A stretch of DNA of 64,000 nt. It comes from Massilia litorea (lineage in GTDB: Bacteria > Pseudomonadota > Gammaproteobacteria > Burkholderiales > Burkholderiaceae_D). Below, piece after piece: positions 17,799 to 27,143 of the stretch. The notes beneath the pieces were generated by a model that saw nothing but the letters and a program-made list of their open reading frames with translations, was not told the DNA's origin and did not search any database. The stretch lies in assembly GCF_015101885.1 (NCBI RefSeq), contig NZ_CP062941.1, positions 3,844,001-3,908,000 of the forward strand, read 5' to 3'. The number at the start of each line of letters is the position of its first letter. Position 1 is the first letter of the stretch. The translations under genes were made by a program, and so were the position numbers.

Positions 17799-18704
17799 GT
17801 GATCGAGCCGCACGATATCGACCTGAACCTGTTGGCCGTGTTCCAGGAAGTCTACCGCGAACGCCAGATTTCGAACGCGGCGCGCCGCCTGAACCTCAGC
17901 CAGTCGGCCGTCAGCAATGCGCTGGCGCGCCTGCGCCGCCTGTTCGGCGACGCGCTGTTCGTGCGTACGGGGCAGGGCATGCAGCCCACGCCCTTCGCGC
18001 AAAGCCTGGCGGAACCGGTCGGCGCCGCCCTGGCCCAGGTCGCGCTGGCCCTGAACCAGCGCAGCGCCTTCGAAGCCGCCGCCAGCACGCGCCGCTTCAC
18101 GATCGCCATGACCGACGTCGGCGAGCTGCATTTCATGCCGGCCCTGATCGAACGCTGCCGCCTGGCGGCGCCCCACCTGCAGATCAGCTCGCGCCGCGCG
18201 GGCAGTATCGCGCTCAAGGAAGAAATGGAGAGCGGGCGGGTCGACCTGGCGATCGGTCCCTTCGAGGACATTTCCGAAGCCTTGTATCAGCGCCTGCTGT
18301 TTCGCCAGCCCTATGTGAGCATGGTCAGGCGCGGCCATCCGCTCACCGAAGGCAAAGTCGACCTGGCCCGCTTCGCCGCCGCCGAGCACCTGTTCGTCGA
18401 CTCCAGCGAGAGTCCTTACGACCGCATCAACCAGCTGCTGGAAAAGGCCGGGATCGGCGCCTCGACGCGCTTCCGGGTGCCGCATTTCACGGCCGTGCCC
18501 TACATCGTCCAGGCCAGCGACCTGGTGGTGACGGTGCCGCAGAAGCTGGCCGAGCGGGCCGGGCCGCCCTTCGGCCTGGCCTGGATCACGCCGCCCCTGA
18601 AGCTGCCGCCGCTGCAGACCAATATGTTCTGGCACCGGCGCTACAACCAGGACCCGGGCAACCAGTGGCTGCGCGGGCTGGTCGCCGGTACCTTCGCCCA
18701 ATAG
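17799..18704 (+). CDS. LysR family transcriptional regulator
   Basis: 301 residues. The winged helix-turn-helix is at residues 5-65 (LNLLAVFQEVYRERQISNAA, then LNLSQSAVSNALARLRRLFG) and the substrate-binding domain is at about 95-300. The start is GTG 17799 with GGAG upstream. It is divergent from hmgA, and a 23-bp palindrome lies between them, so it is the likely activator or repressor of hmgA and itself. This differs from the IclR-type HmgR of pseudomonads. It probably senses an aromatic intermediate such as homogentisate. The ligand is inference. Confidence 0.9.
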   Translation: MIEPHDIDLNLLAVFQEVYRERQISNAARRLNLSQSAVSNALARLRRLFGDALFVRTGQGMQPTPFAQSLAEPVGAALAQVALALNQRSAFEAAASTRRFTIAMTDVGELHFMPALIERCRLAAPHLQISSRRAGSIALKEEMESGRVDLAIGPFEDISEALYQRLLFRQPYVSMVRRGHPLTEGKVDLARFAAAEHLFVDSSESPYDRINQLLEKAGIGASTRFRVPHFTAVPYIVQASDLVVTVPQKLAERAGPPFGLAWITPPLKLPPLQTNMFWHRRYNQDPGNQWLRGLVAGTFAQ

Positions 18705-18811
18705 GGCGGACGGCCACGCTCGAGCTCGTTTAATCCGCTCGCTTTGATCTAACGCAAACTCTAAACCTTGCGGACAGCGATCCTGACGGCTTGTCCTGAC
18801 AGGAGATCAAC

Positions 18812-20161
18812 ATGCAACTGCATCGACTCACCCGCGCGGCCGCGCCGCTTGCGCTGACTGCGCTCATGTTCGGCTTCACCGTCCCGCAGGCCTTCGCGGA
18901 CGAGACCTGCAACTCCCCCTACCTGTCCAGCCTGGTCAAGGGGCAGGAAGACTACCTGTACGTGTGGACCCTGGGCGTGAAGGGGATGGGCGACGGCTCG
19001 GACAAGCTGGTCACCCTCGACGTGAATCCGAAATCGCCCAGGTTCGGCCAGGTGATCACGCAAGTCTCCGTGGGCGGGCGCGGCGAGGCCCACCATGCCG
19101 GTTTCACCGACGACCGCCGCTTCCTCTGGGCCGGCGGCCTCGACGACAGCAAGATCTATGTATTCGACATCCACACCGATCCCGCGAAGCCGCGGCTGGT
19201 GAACACGATAGCCGATTTCGCCAAACGCTCCGGGCTGGTGGGCCCGCACACCTTCTATGCCTTGCCCGGCAGGATGCTGGTCGGGGCGCTGTCGAACAAC
19301 AAGGACGGCGGCGGCACCACCGGCATGGCCCTGTACAACAACAAGGGCGAGTTCATCCGGACCTACGACATGCCGGCCGCGCCTGCAATGAAAGGCGGTG
19401 ACGGCTACGGCTACGACCTGGCCATCAATCCGGCCAGGAACGCGATGCTGAGCTCCAGTTTCACCGGCAAGAAAAACTACATGACGCCGCTCGGCACCCT
19501 GATCAAGGACCAGGGCGCGATGAAGCAGTTCGGCAATACGATGGTGCTGTGGAACCTGAAGGCCATGCAGCCCGAACACGTGTTCCAGGTGCCCGGCGCA
19601 CCGCTCGAAATCCGCTGGTCGCTGAACCCGGGCGACGACTGGGCGATCACGGCGACCGCGCTCACCTCGAAGCTGTGGCTGGTGAAGAAGGACGCCAAGG
19701 GCCAATGGCAGGCGAAGGACGTCGCCACCATCGGCGACCCGGCCAGGACGCCGCTGCCGGTCGACATCTCGATGCGGGCCGACGGCAAGGGCCTGTGGGT
19801 GAATACCTTCATGGACGGCACCACCCGTTACTTCGACATCAGCAATCCGGAGGCGCCGCGCCAGACCTATGCGAAGAAGACCGGGTCCCAGGTCAACATG
19901 ATTTCGCAGAGCTGGGACGGCAAGCGGGTCTATGTGAGCTCCTCGCTGCTGGCCAACTGGGACAAGGGCGGCGCGGACGACGAGCAATTCGTGAAACTGT
20001 TCGGCTGGGACGGCAAGGAGCTGAGCGAACAATGGAAAGTGGATTTCTACAAGCTCAAATTGGGGCGCCCGCATCACATGAAGTTCGGCGCGAAAGCGGG
20101 GCAGCTTGCGGCCTATCCGGCGGCAGCTGCGCCGGCCGCGGTCTCGATCGCGAAGCGGTGA
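18812..20161 (+). CDS. periplasmic methanethiol oxidase / SBP56-family protein
   Basis: 449 residues with a signal peptide (cut near AFA/DETC). The mature part is a selenium-binding-protein-56 beta-propeller: VGGRGEAHHAGFTDD, LVGPHTFYALPGRM, and GRPHHMKFG near the C-terminus supply the conserved histidines proposed as metal ligands. Bacterial members (MtoX) are periplasmic copper enzymes that turn methanethiol into formaldehyde, sulfide and hydrogen peroxide. The following gene overlaps it by four bases and encodes a SCO-like copper chaperone, which is the context of mto operons and strengthens the call. It lies between hmgA's regulator and hppD. Confidence 0.88.
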   Translation: MQLHRLTRAAAPLALTALMFGFTVPQAFADETCNSPYLSSLVKGQEDYLYVWTLGVKGMGDGSDKLVTLDVNPKSPRFGQVITQVSVGGRGEAHHAGFTDDRRFLWAGGLDDSKIYVFDIHTDPAKPRLVNTIADFAKRSGLVGPHTFYALPGRMLVGALSNNKDGGGTTGMALYNNKGEFIRTYDMPAAPAMKGGDGYGYDLAINPARNAMLSSSFTGKKNYMTPLGTLIKDQGAMKQFGNTMVLWNLKAMQPEHVFQVPGAPLEIRWSLNPGDDWAITATALTSKLWLVKKDAKGQWQAKDVATIGDPARTPLPVDISMRADGKGLWVNTFMDGTTRYFDISNPEAPRQTYAKKTGSQVNMISQSWDGKRVYVSSSLLANWDKGGADDEQFVKLFGWDGKELSEQWKVDFYKLKLGRPHHMKFGAKAGQLAAYPAAAAPAAVSIAKR

Positions 20162-20856
20162 GGGCGGGCGCGGTGTCGCGCGCCGCCTTGCTGGCGCTCG
20201 CCCTGTGGGCGGGTGCCGCCACGGCGGCACAGGACCCCGGCCCCTCCACCGTCCCGGTGCCCGGCTTCGTGCCGCCCGCACCGGGCAGCTACCGGCTCGA
20301 GCGCATCATGAAGGCGCCGGACGGGATCGTGCTGGAGAGCGACGGCAGCCTGCGCCGCCTGTCGGAATTCACGACCGGCAAGGTCACGCTGTTCTCCTTC
20401 ATCTATACCTATTGCACCGACGCGAAGGGCTGTCCGCTGGCCTATGCCACCCTGCACAGCCTGAAGGGGACGATCGAGCGCTCGCCCTCCCTGCGCGGCA
20501 AGGTGCGTTTCGTCAGCATGAGCTTCGATCCGGAATTCGACACCCCGGTGGCGATGCGCAGCTATGGCGGCAGCGAGGCCCGCGATCGGCGCGGCCTGGA
20601 CTGGCACTTCCTCACCACCCGTAACGGCAGGGAACTGGCGCCGCTGCTCGACGGCTTCGGCCAGGATGTCTCGGTCGCTGCCGAAGGCCGGCCCGGCCGG
20701 CGTCCTCCTGTACTGAGCCACATGCTGAAGGTCTACCTGCTCGACCCCGGCGGCGAAGTGCGCGAGATCTATTCGACTTCGTATCTGCACCCCGCCGTAC
20801 TCCTCAACGATGTCAAGACCCTGTTGCAGGAGCGGCCCGGTCCTCGCCCGCGCTGA
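20158..20856 (+). CDS. SCO1/SenC-like copper/thioredoxin-fold protein
   Basis: 232 residues if begun at the GTG that overlaps the previous stop (GTGA). A second GTG at 20173 is possible. An N-terminal signal peptide or anchor ends near ATAAQ. The thioredoxin-like fold contains FSFIYTYCTDAKGCPLAYA, then SMSFDPEFDTP, and SHMLKVYLLD gives the distal histidine of SCO proteins. The cysteines are spaced CX5C, where most SCO proteins have CX3C. It probably loads copper into the methanethiol oxidase encoded just upstream and not into cytochrome oxidase. Partner choice is inferred from the four-base overlap. Confidence 0.82.
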   Translation: MRAGAVSRAALLALALWAGAATAAQDPGPSTVPVPGFVPPAPGSYRLERIMKAPDGIVLESDGSLRRLSEFTTGKVTLFSFIYTYCTDAKGCPLAYATLHSLKGTIERSPSLRGKVRFVSMSFDPEFDTPVAMRSYGGSEARDRRGLDWHFLTTRNGRELAPLLDGFGQDVSVAAEGRPGRRPPVLSHMLKVYLLDPGGEVREIYSTSYLHPAVLLNDVKTLLQERPGPRPR

Positions 20857-21063
20857 AAAAAAACCGGTTTTCGAACGGGGCGGGGACGGGTATGCTCCGC
20901 CCCGAGCATGCCGATCCGACATGATTGTCCGGAGCAGCTTGAGGAAGGACGCCCCGACTGGCGTATCATTCCGCTCGCACGGTTCCGCCAGGTAGCGCGC
21001 TCACGAGGCGCGCGCCGGCTGGAGGAGATCATTTGTACCAGTAGGAAGATAAGGGAAAACAAG

Positions 21064-22152
<1,089 letters not shown>

Positions 22153-22215
22153 TATAATACGATGCGCCGGACAAACCGGCGCCATTCGGAGAACCTCGCC
22201 TTTCGGAGAACCTTT

Positions 22216-22566
22216 TTGCTGCCCGCATTCGCCCTGCTGCTCCTCTTCCAGTGCCTCGGCGAAGGCCTCGTCTTCCTGCTCGGCCTGCCCGTGCCCGGCC
22301 CGGTGGCCGGGATGATCCTGCTGTTCGTCACGCTGGTGCTGCGGCCGGCGCTGCAAACGCGCATCGAAACCGCCGCAAACGCACTCCTGGGCCACCTGTC
22401 GCTGCTGTTCGTCCCGGCCGGCGTCGGCATCGTGGCGGCCGCCGGCAGCGGCAGCGGGCACTGGCTGGCGATCGTCGCTTCCCTGGTTGCCAGTACGGTG
22501 CTGACGCTGGCGGTCACCGGGCTGGTCCTGCGCGGAATGAAACCGGAAGGAGAGGGCGATGCCTGA
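22216..22566 (+). CDS. CidA/LrgA family membrane protein
   Basis: 116 residues from the TTG at 22216, which follows GGAGAA at good spacing. An ATG at 22162 gives a longer form with no ribosome site. Four hydrophobic segments. The family signature GLPVPGPVAGMILLF is near residue 25. These holin-like proteins pair with LrgB and affect murein hydrolase activity or export of small acids such as pyruvate. It overlaps the lrgB-like start by 8 bases. The decamer CGGAGAACCT is directly repeated (22186 and 22204) in front of the start, so a second nearby ribosome site may exist. Confidence 0.85.
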   Translation: MLPAFALLLLFQCLGEGLVFLLGLPVPGPVAGMILLFVTLVLRPALQTRIETAANALLGHLSLLFVPAGVGIVAAAGSGSGHWLAIVASLVASTVLTLAVTGLVLRGMKPEGEGDA

Positions 22567-23308
22567 TTTCGCCCAGCTCAGTCCGCATCTGAACCAGTTC
22601 TGGGTGTATTTGTCCGCCTCGCCGCTTCTGGGCCTGACGATGACGCTGTGCGCCTACGTGCTGGCGCAGGAAGTCTACAGGCGCTGCAAGTATTCTCCGC
22701 TGGCCAATCCGGTGGCGATCGCGATCGCCCTGGTCAGCATCGCACTGCTCGTGAGTGGCATGTCCTACCAGCGCTATTTCGCCGGCGCCCAGTTCGTCCA
22801 CTTCCTGCTGGGACCGGCCACCGTGGCGCTGGCCGTGCCGCTGGCGCGCCAGGTACCGCGCATCCGGCGCGCCTTCCTGCCCCTGGCCTGCGCCTTGCTG
22901 GCGGGCTGTGTCACCGCCATCGTGTCGGCGGTGGGCGTGGTGCTGGTGCTGGGCGGGTCGGGCGTACTGGCGCGCACGGTGGGGCCCAAGTCGGCCACCT
23001 CGCCGATTGCCATGGCGATTTCGGAACGCCTGGGCGGCGTGCCCGCGCTCACGGCCGTGCTGGTGATCGGCACCGGCATTTTCGGCGCCGCGATCGCACG
23101 CTCCCTGTTCAATGCCATGAAGATCGAATCCCATGCGGCGCGCGGTTTTGCGCTGGGCCTGGCCGCCCATGGCATCGGCACGGCGCGCGCCTTCCAGGTG
23201 AGTGCCGAGATGGGTGCGTTCGCCGGTCTCGGCATGGGATTGAACGGCGTGATGACGGCCGTGCTGGCGCCCTGGCTGGTACCCCTGGTCATGCGCCTGC
23301 TGGGCTAG
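22559..23308 (+). CDS. lrgB: LrgB family membrane protein
   Basis: 249 residues, seven or so membrane helices. Signatures: VGPKSATSPIAMAISERLGG (about 141-160), IFGAAIARSLF, and GLAAHGIGTARAF (about 200). This is the integral partner of the CidA/LrgA-type protein encoded immediately upstream, with an 8-base overlap. Together they form the two-component holin-like or pyruvate/glycolate transport system seen in many bacteria. No LytTR-type two-component regulator adjoins the pair. Confidence 0.92.
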   Translation: MPDFAQLSPHLNQFWVYLSASPLLGLTMTLCAYVLAQEVYRRCKYSPLANPVAIAIALVSIALLVSGMSYQRYFAGAQFVHFLLGPATVALAVPLARQVPRIRRAFLPLACALLAGCVTAIVSAVGVVLVLGGSGVLARTVGPKSATSPIAMAISERLGGVPALTAVLVIGTGIFGAAIARSLFNAMKIESHAARGFALGLAAHGIGTARAFQVSAEMGAFAGLGMGLNGVMTAVLAPWLVPLVMRLLG

Positions 23309-23346
23309 CCGGCAGGCGTTCCGGCTCCAGATTCAGCCCCGAGCTG

Positions 23347-23982
23347 TCAGCTTGCGTGCCGCGTCGAGCTGGCGTTGGACCAGGTACGGGTGTCGTCCGG
23401 CTTGCCACCCGGTTTCTTGACCAGGCTGCGCAGCGCGAGCAGGGCACTGATGCCGCCCACGACCATCGCGGTCGTGCTGCCGGAGAAGCCGACGGCGTGG
23501 CTCTTGGCCAGCTGCCCGGCTTTCGGCGCAACCAGTTCCATGCGGCGCTTGTTCATCTGGGCGCCGAGTTCCGACAGGCGCGCCTTGCTCATCAGGGTTT
23601 CCGCCTGCGGCAGCAGCGTCGTTTCCTCGTCGGCCACGTGGTGGATCACGTCGCGCATCAGTTCGAGCAGGATCTTGTCGTGGCGCGGGTCGGAACCGCT
23701 GGTACGGCGCAGTTCCGCGATCAGGCGGCGCATGTCGTCGTGCTCGGGCTCGGCCTTGTGGACGAAGGGCTCTCCCTTGTCGATCTGGCGCATCACGGGA
23801 TAAAACACTTCCTCTTCCAGCGTGGCGTGGATCTCGAGCGCAGTGCAGATGGTATCGGCCAGCGCTTTCTTGACGCTCGGCGACTTGTCCTTCGTGTACT
23901 GGTGAAACGTGACCATCACATGCGAGTGATCGAAACGGATCATGTCGGTGATAGTCGGGCTCAGCTGGTTCATGGAAAACAT
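23347..23982 (-). CDS. hemerythrin HHE-domain protein
   Basis: 211 residues from ATG 23982, preceded by GGAGGG. The four-helix hemerythrin-like domain (about residues 10-130) carries the expected iron ligands: FDHSHVMVTFHQY, EIHATLEEEVFYP, EPEHDDMRRLI and IHHVADEETTLLP. A C-terminal hydrophobic segment (TTAMVVGGISALLALRSLV) may anchor it to the membrane or bind another protein. Such proteins bind oxygen, NO or iron in stress responses. The divergent neighbour is a manganese catalase, which suggests an oxidative-stress pair. Confidence 0.92.
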   Translation of the reverse strand: MFSMNQLSPTITDMIRFDHSHVMVTFHQYTKDKSPSVKKALADTICTALEIHATLEEEVFYPVMRQIDKGEPFVHKAEPEHDDMRRLIAELRRTSGSDPRHDKILLELMRDVIHHVADEETTLLPQAETLMSKARLSELGAQMNKRRMELVAPKAGQLAKSHAVGFSGSTTAMVVGGISALLALRSLVKKPGGKPDDTRTWSNASSTRHAS

Positions 23983-24334
23983 GGTGTGTCCCTCCGGATT
24001 GACGAATGAATAAGATCCTAGTCCGGGCCGGTGCTGCACGGCGTAGGAGTGCGACGCATCGGTTTGTCGGCAAACGGCGCGCTGATGCGAAAATAGTTGA
24101 GTAACTGAAAGTAATAGCTACGTATGCGATCTGACCGGAAACAGGTGTTTTTCCTTGTGATAGTTTGTCACCGATGTCCTACACGGGAACGGCCAGGCTG
24201 CTGATTACTCGTCGAAATTTGTCCTGCCAAGATGAAGCCATGTTCGACTGACGGTTGACACCGTGCAGCCGTTTTAAGAGGGCGAGGCACGCTGTCGCGT
24301 GAACGCTTAGTTTTCATCTATCGGAGGAGTCGGA
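23983..24334. other. divergent intergenic region without a gene
   Basis: 352 bp between the hemerythrin and manganese-catalase genes, AT-richer than the surroundings. It must hold both promoters. I see no clear operator palindrome, small RNA or terminator. The catalase ribosome site TCGGAGGAGTCGG is at its right end. Confidence 0.5.
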
Positions 24335-25243
24335 ATGTTTGCACATAACAAGCGCCTGCAGTACACGGTTCGCGTTTCCGGACCGAATCCAGGCCTGGCC
24401 AACCTGATGCTCGAGCAGTTCGGCGGGCCCCAGGGCGAGCTGGCTGCCGCCATGCGTTACTTTACCCAGGCCGTATCGGAAGACGATCCGGGCCGCAAGG
24501 ACATGCTGTTCGACATCGCAACCGAAGAGCTGAGCCACCTCGAGGTGATCGGCAATATTGTCGCCATGCTGAACAAGAGCGCCAAGGGCGAGCTGGCCGA
24601 AGCGGTCGATACCGAAGCCGAGATGTACCGCAAGATCACCGGCGCCGGCAACGACTCCCACATCACCCAAGTACTGTACGGCGGCGGCACGCCGCTGGTC
24701 AATTCAGCCGGCGTGCCCTGGACCGCGGCCTATATCGACTCGATCACCGAGCCGACCGCCGACCTGCGTTCGAATATCGCCGCCGAAGCGCGCGCAAAAA
24801 TCGTCTACGAGCGCCTGATCGCGCTCACCGACGACCCCGGCGTGAAGGAAGCGCTGGGCTTCCTGATGACGCGCGAGGTGGCGCACCAGAAATCCTTCGA
24901 AAAAGCCCTGTATTCGATGGAGTCGAATTTCCCTCCGGGCAAAATGCCGGTCGATCCGCGCTTCTCCAGCGTCTATTTCAATATGTCGCAGGGTCCCGGC
25001 GAAATGCGCGGCCCATGGAACCAGGGTCCGCAGTGGGACTTCGTCACCGACCGCGAAAAGCAGATGGCGGTCGACGGCGGCTCCGGCGAAGCCGAGGTCA
25101 AACTGCCCGCGGCCGACATCGAGGTGCTCAAGCAGATGCAGGCGCGCACCCTGTCCGATCCGTCCAAGGATCCGCAGACCGGCGCCGAACTGGGCCTCGA
25201 CCCATCGACGCCGAAAGGCGCCTCGGCTGTCAGCAAGCCGTAA
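24335..25243 (+). CDS. manganese (non-heme) catalase
   Basis: 302 residues, start MFAHNKRLQYTVRVSGPNPG. The ferritin-like four-helix core shows the dimanganese ligands: Glu in LEQFGGPQGELAAAMRY, EELSHLEVIG (Glu and His), EARAKIVYERL (Glu) and REVAHQKSFEKAL (His). The conserved SQGPGEMRGPWNQG C-terminal loop is present. It breaks down hydrogen peroxide to water and oxygen in the cytoplasm. A strong GGAGGAG lies 8 bp upstream. The next gene downstream, 138 bp on, is a ZIP-type metal transporter that could supply manganese. Confidence 0.95.
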   Translation: MFAHNKRLQYTVRVSGPNPGLANLMLEQFGGPQGELAAAMRYFTQAVSEDDPGRKDMLFDIATEELSHLEVIGNIVAMLNKSAKGELAEAVDTEAEMYRKITGAGNDSHITQVLYGGGTPLVNSAGVPWTAAYIDSITEPTADLRSNIAAEARAKIVYERLIALTDDPGVKEALGFLMTREVAHQKSFEKALYSMESNFPPGKMPVDPRFSSVYFNMSQGPGEMRGPWNQGPQWDFVTDREKQMAVDGGSGEAEVKLPAADIEVLKQMQARTLSDPSKDPQTGAELGLDPSTPKGASAVSKP

Positions 25244-25381
25244 TCACGCAGCGAAGGGCGCGCGCCCCGGTTTCCGGACCGCTTTTCGGTCCGATCCAGG
25301 CGCGCGCCGTGGCCGCTCGGGTGTTTGCTACCCTGTTTTCAAGCCGGGTAGTGCGCCCCGGGCGGACGGAAGGAATCGTGG

Positions 25382-26299
25382 ATGGACTCCGAAACAAGCA
25401 AACTGGGCTGGACTGGCGCGTATCTGCGCCCCCTTGTTCGTGCCTTGACCGTGCGGCGCATCATCGGCCTGCTGATTTTCTCGGCCGGCTGCGTCCTCAT
25501 GCTCGGCAGCCTGGCCGACCAGCTCATGACCAATCCCAAAATGCCCGCCGCCTTGCTGGGCGGCGCGACGGCCGCCGCGGCCACGGCCCTGGGCACCCTG
25601 CCGGTCCTGTTTTCACAGAATTTTTCGAAACGTACCTATGACGGTTTCCTCGGCTTCGGCGCCGGCGTGATGCTGGGCGCGACCGCATTCTCGCTGGTCA
25701 TCCCGGCCCTGGCAGCCGCGCGCTCCTCGGGCGCCGGACCCTGGGAAGCCAGCCTGCTGGCGGGTGTCGGCATCATGGGCGGCGCCGGCGCCATCCTCCT
25801 GATGAGCCGCGCCACCGAGCCGGCCCAGGTGCTGGCGAGCGACGTGCACGGCAGTTCGCTGCGCCGCGCCTGGCTGTTCGTCACGGCCGTCGCCCTGCAC
25901 AACATGCCCGAAGGCCTGGCGATCGGCGTGGCCTATGCCGGCATCGACATCGAAAAAGCCCATTCGCTGATGACCGGCGTCTCGATCCAGGACGTGCCGG
26001 AAGGGCTGGTGGTGGCCCTCGCGCTGCGCACGGTCGGCTACAGCCGCCTGGTGTCGGTCGGCCTCGGCGTCCTGTCGGGCGTGATCGAGCCGATCGCCGC
26101 GGCGTTCGGCGTGGCCCTGATCGGGGTCGCGGGCGGGATGCTGCCGGTGGCGCTGGCGGCAGCGGGCGGCGCGATGCTGTTCGTGATCGTCAACGACGTG
26201 ATTCCCGAGATGCGCGAAAACGGGAACGGGACCTCGGCGACGATTGCCCTGATTTTCGGGTTTATCCTGATGACGGTGCTGGATACGGCGCTGGCCTGA
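25382..26299 (+). CDS. ZIP family divalent metal transporter
   Basis: 305 residues, eight hydrophobic helices. The metal-binding motif ALHNMPEGLAIG lies in the fourth ZIP helix and SIQDVPEGLVVALAL in the fifth; a further conserved glutamate-rich end is VNDVIPEMRENG. The N-terminal ~45 residues add an extra helix before the core. It imports a divalent cation (zinc, iron or manganese). Position after a manganese catalase hints at manganese, but this is inference. A second, only distantly similar ZIP protein is at 37.2 kb. Confidence 0.9.
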   Translation: MDSETSKLGWTGAYLRPLVRALTVRRIIGLLIFSAGCVLMLGSLADQLMTNPKMPAALLGGATAAAATALGTLPVLFSQNFSKRTYDGFLGFGAGVMLGATAFSLVIPALAAARSSGAGPWEASLLAGVGIMGGAGAILLMSRATEPAQVLASDVHGSSLRRAWLFVTAVALHNMPEGLAIGVAYAGIDIEKAHSLMTGVSIQDVPEGLVVALALRTVGYSRLVSVGLGVLSGVIEPIAAAFGVALIGVAGGMLPVALAAAGGAMLFVIVNDVIPEMRENGNGTSATIALIFGFILMTVLDTALA

Positions 26300-26318
26300 T
26301 TTCTCGACCGGTGCGCCT

Positions 26319-26957
26319 TCAAGGCTCGAAATGCCGCACGAACCAGCTGCAAGCCAGGTCCGCCACCTGTTCCAGCGCGCCCGGCTCCTCGAACAGGTGG
26401 GTTGCACCCGGCACGATCTCGAGCGCTTTCTCGCAGCCCAGCGCCTCGTACGCTTCCCGATTCAGGTCGACCACCTGCCCATCCTCGCCGCCCACGATCA
26501 ACAGGGTCGGCGCGATCACGTGGGCCAGGGCCGTCCCGGCCAGGTCCGGCCGCCCGCCGCGCGAAACCACGGCCGCGATCCCCGTTCCGCTGTCGGCCGC
26601 TACCCGCAGGGCCGCCGCCGCGCCCGTGCTGGCGCCGAACAGGCCCAGGGGCAAGGGCGCCGTCAGCGGTTCGGTACCGAGCCAGCTTGCCGCTGCGTGC
26701 AGGCGCGCGGCCAGTACGTCGATGTCGAAGCGGTTCCGGTAAGCGGCGTCTTCCTCGGGGGTGAGCAGGTCCAGCAGCAGGGTGGCGATGCCGCCATCGC
26801 GCAGCTCGGCCGCCACCTGGTTGTTGCGCGGGCTGAAGCGGCTGCTGCCGCTGCCGTGGGCGAACAGCACGACCCCGATCGGGGTTGCCGGCAGTTCGAG
26901 CATGCCTTCAAGAAGCGCGCCGCCCGCAGGAATGCTGATCAATAGCTTGCGTGTCAT
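26319..26957 (-). CDS. dienelactone-hydrolase-like alpha/beta hydrolase
   Basis: 212 residues from ATG 26957, with GGAGGGA upstream. Catalytic features: nucleophile elbow GLFGASTGAAAA (Ser), acid in IVGGEDGQVV (Asp), base in VPGATHLFEEPG (His); FAHGSGSSRFSPRN forms the oxyanion side. Enzymes of this shape are often annotated as dienelactone hydrolases or phosphoribosyltransferase-associated hydrolases in proteobacteria. The true substrate is unknown. It is convergent with the ZIP gene. Confidence 0.87.
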   Translation of the reverse strand: MTRKLLISIPAGGALLEGMLELPATPIGVVLFAHGSGSSRFSPRNNQVAAELRDGGIATLLLDLLTPEEDAAYRNRFDIDVLAARLHAAASWLGTEPLTAPLPLGLFGASTGAAAALRVAADSGTGIAAVVSRGGRPDLAGTALAHVIAPTLLIVGGEDGQVVDLNREAYEALGCEKALEIVPGATHLFEEPGALEQVADLACSWFVRHFEP

Positions 26958-27060
26958 GGCTCCCTCCAGCGCCTGACAACATCGCCATGGCAGCGTTGCA
27001 CCGCCTTGCCCTGACGATGTTGTCAGGCGCACCAAATCAGCTTAGACCTCGGCACAAAAA

Positions 27061-27095
27061 GAAAAATCCGGCAGGACACGCGGTCCGGCCGGATC
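27061..27095 (-). terminator. intrinsic terminator of the MFS gene
   Basis: ATCCGGC and GCCGGAT frame a GC-rich hairpin (27066-27094). On the minus strand a TTTTTC run follows, 50 bp after the MFS stop. Confidence 0.75.
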
Positions 27096-27143
27096 GTGGA
27101 GGTCGGCGCCGGCACGGGCCGGCACCTACTCAGTATACGAAGC

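Noticed and set aside
20872..20905. GGGGCGG...CCGCCCC hairpin after the SCO-like gene
   Set aside because: No T-run on the coding strand; the nearby A-run lies on the wrong side for the plus-strand operon.
25257..25308. GC-rich inverted repeat GGCGCGCG... after the manganese catalase gene
   Set aside because: No T-run and an uneven loop; it may weakly terminate but cannot be called.
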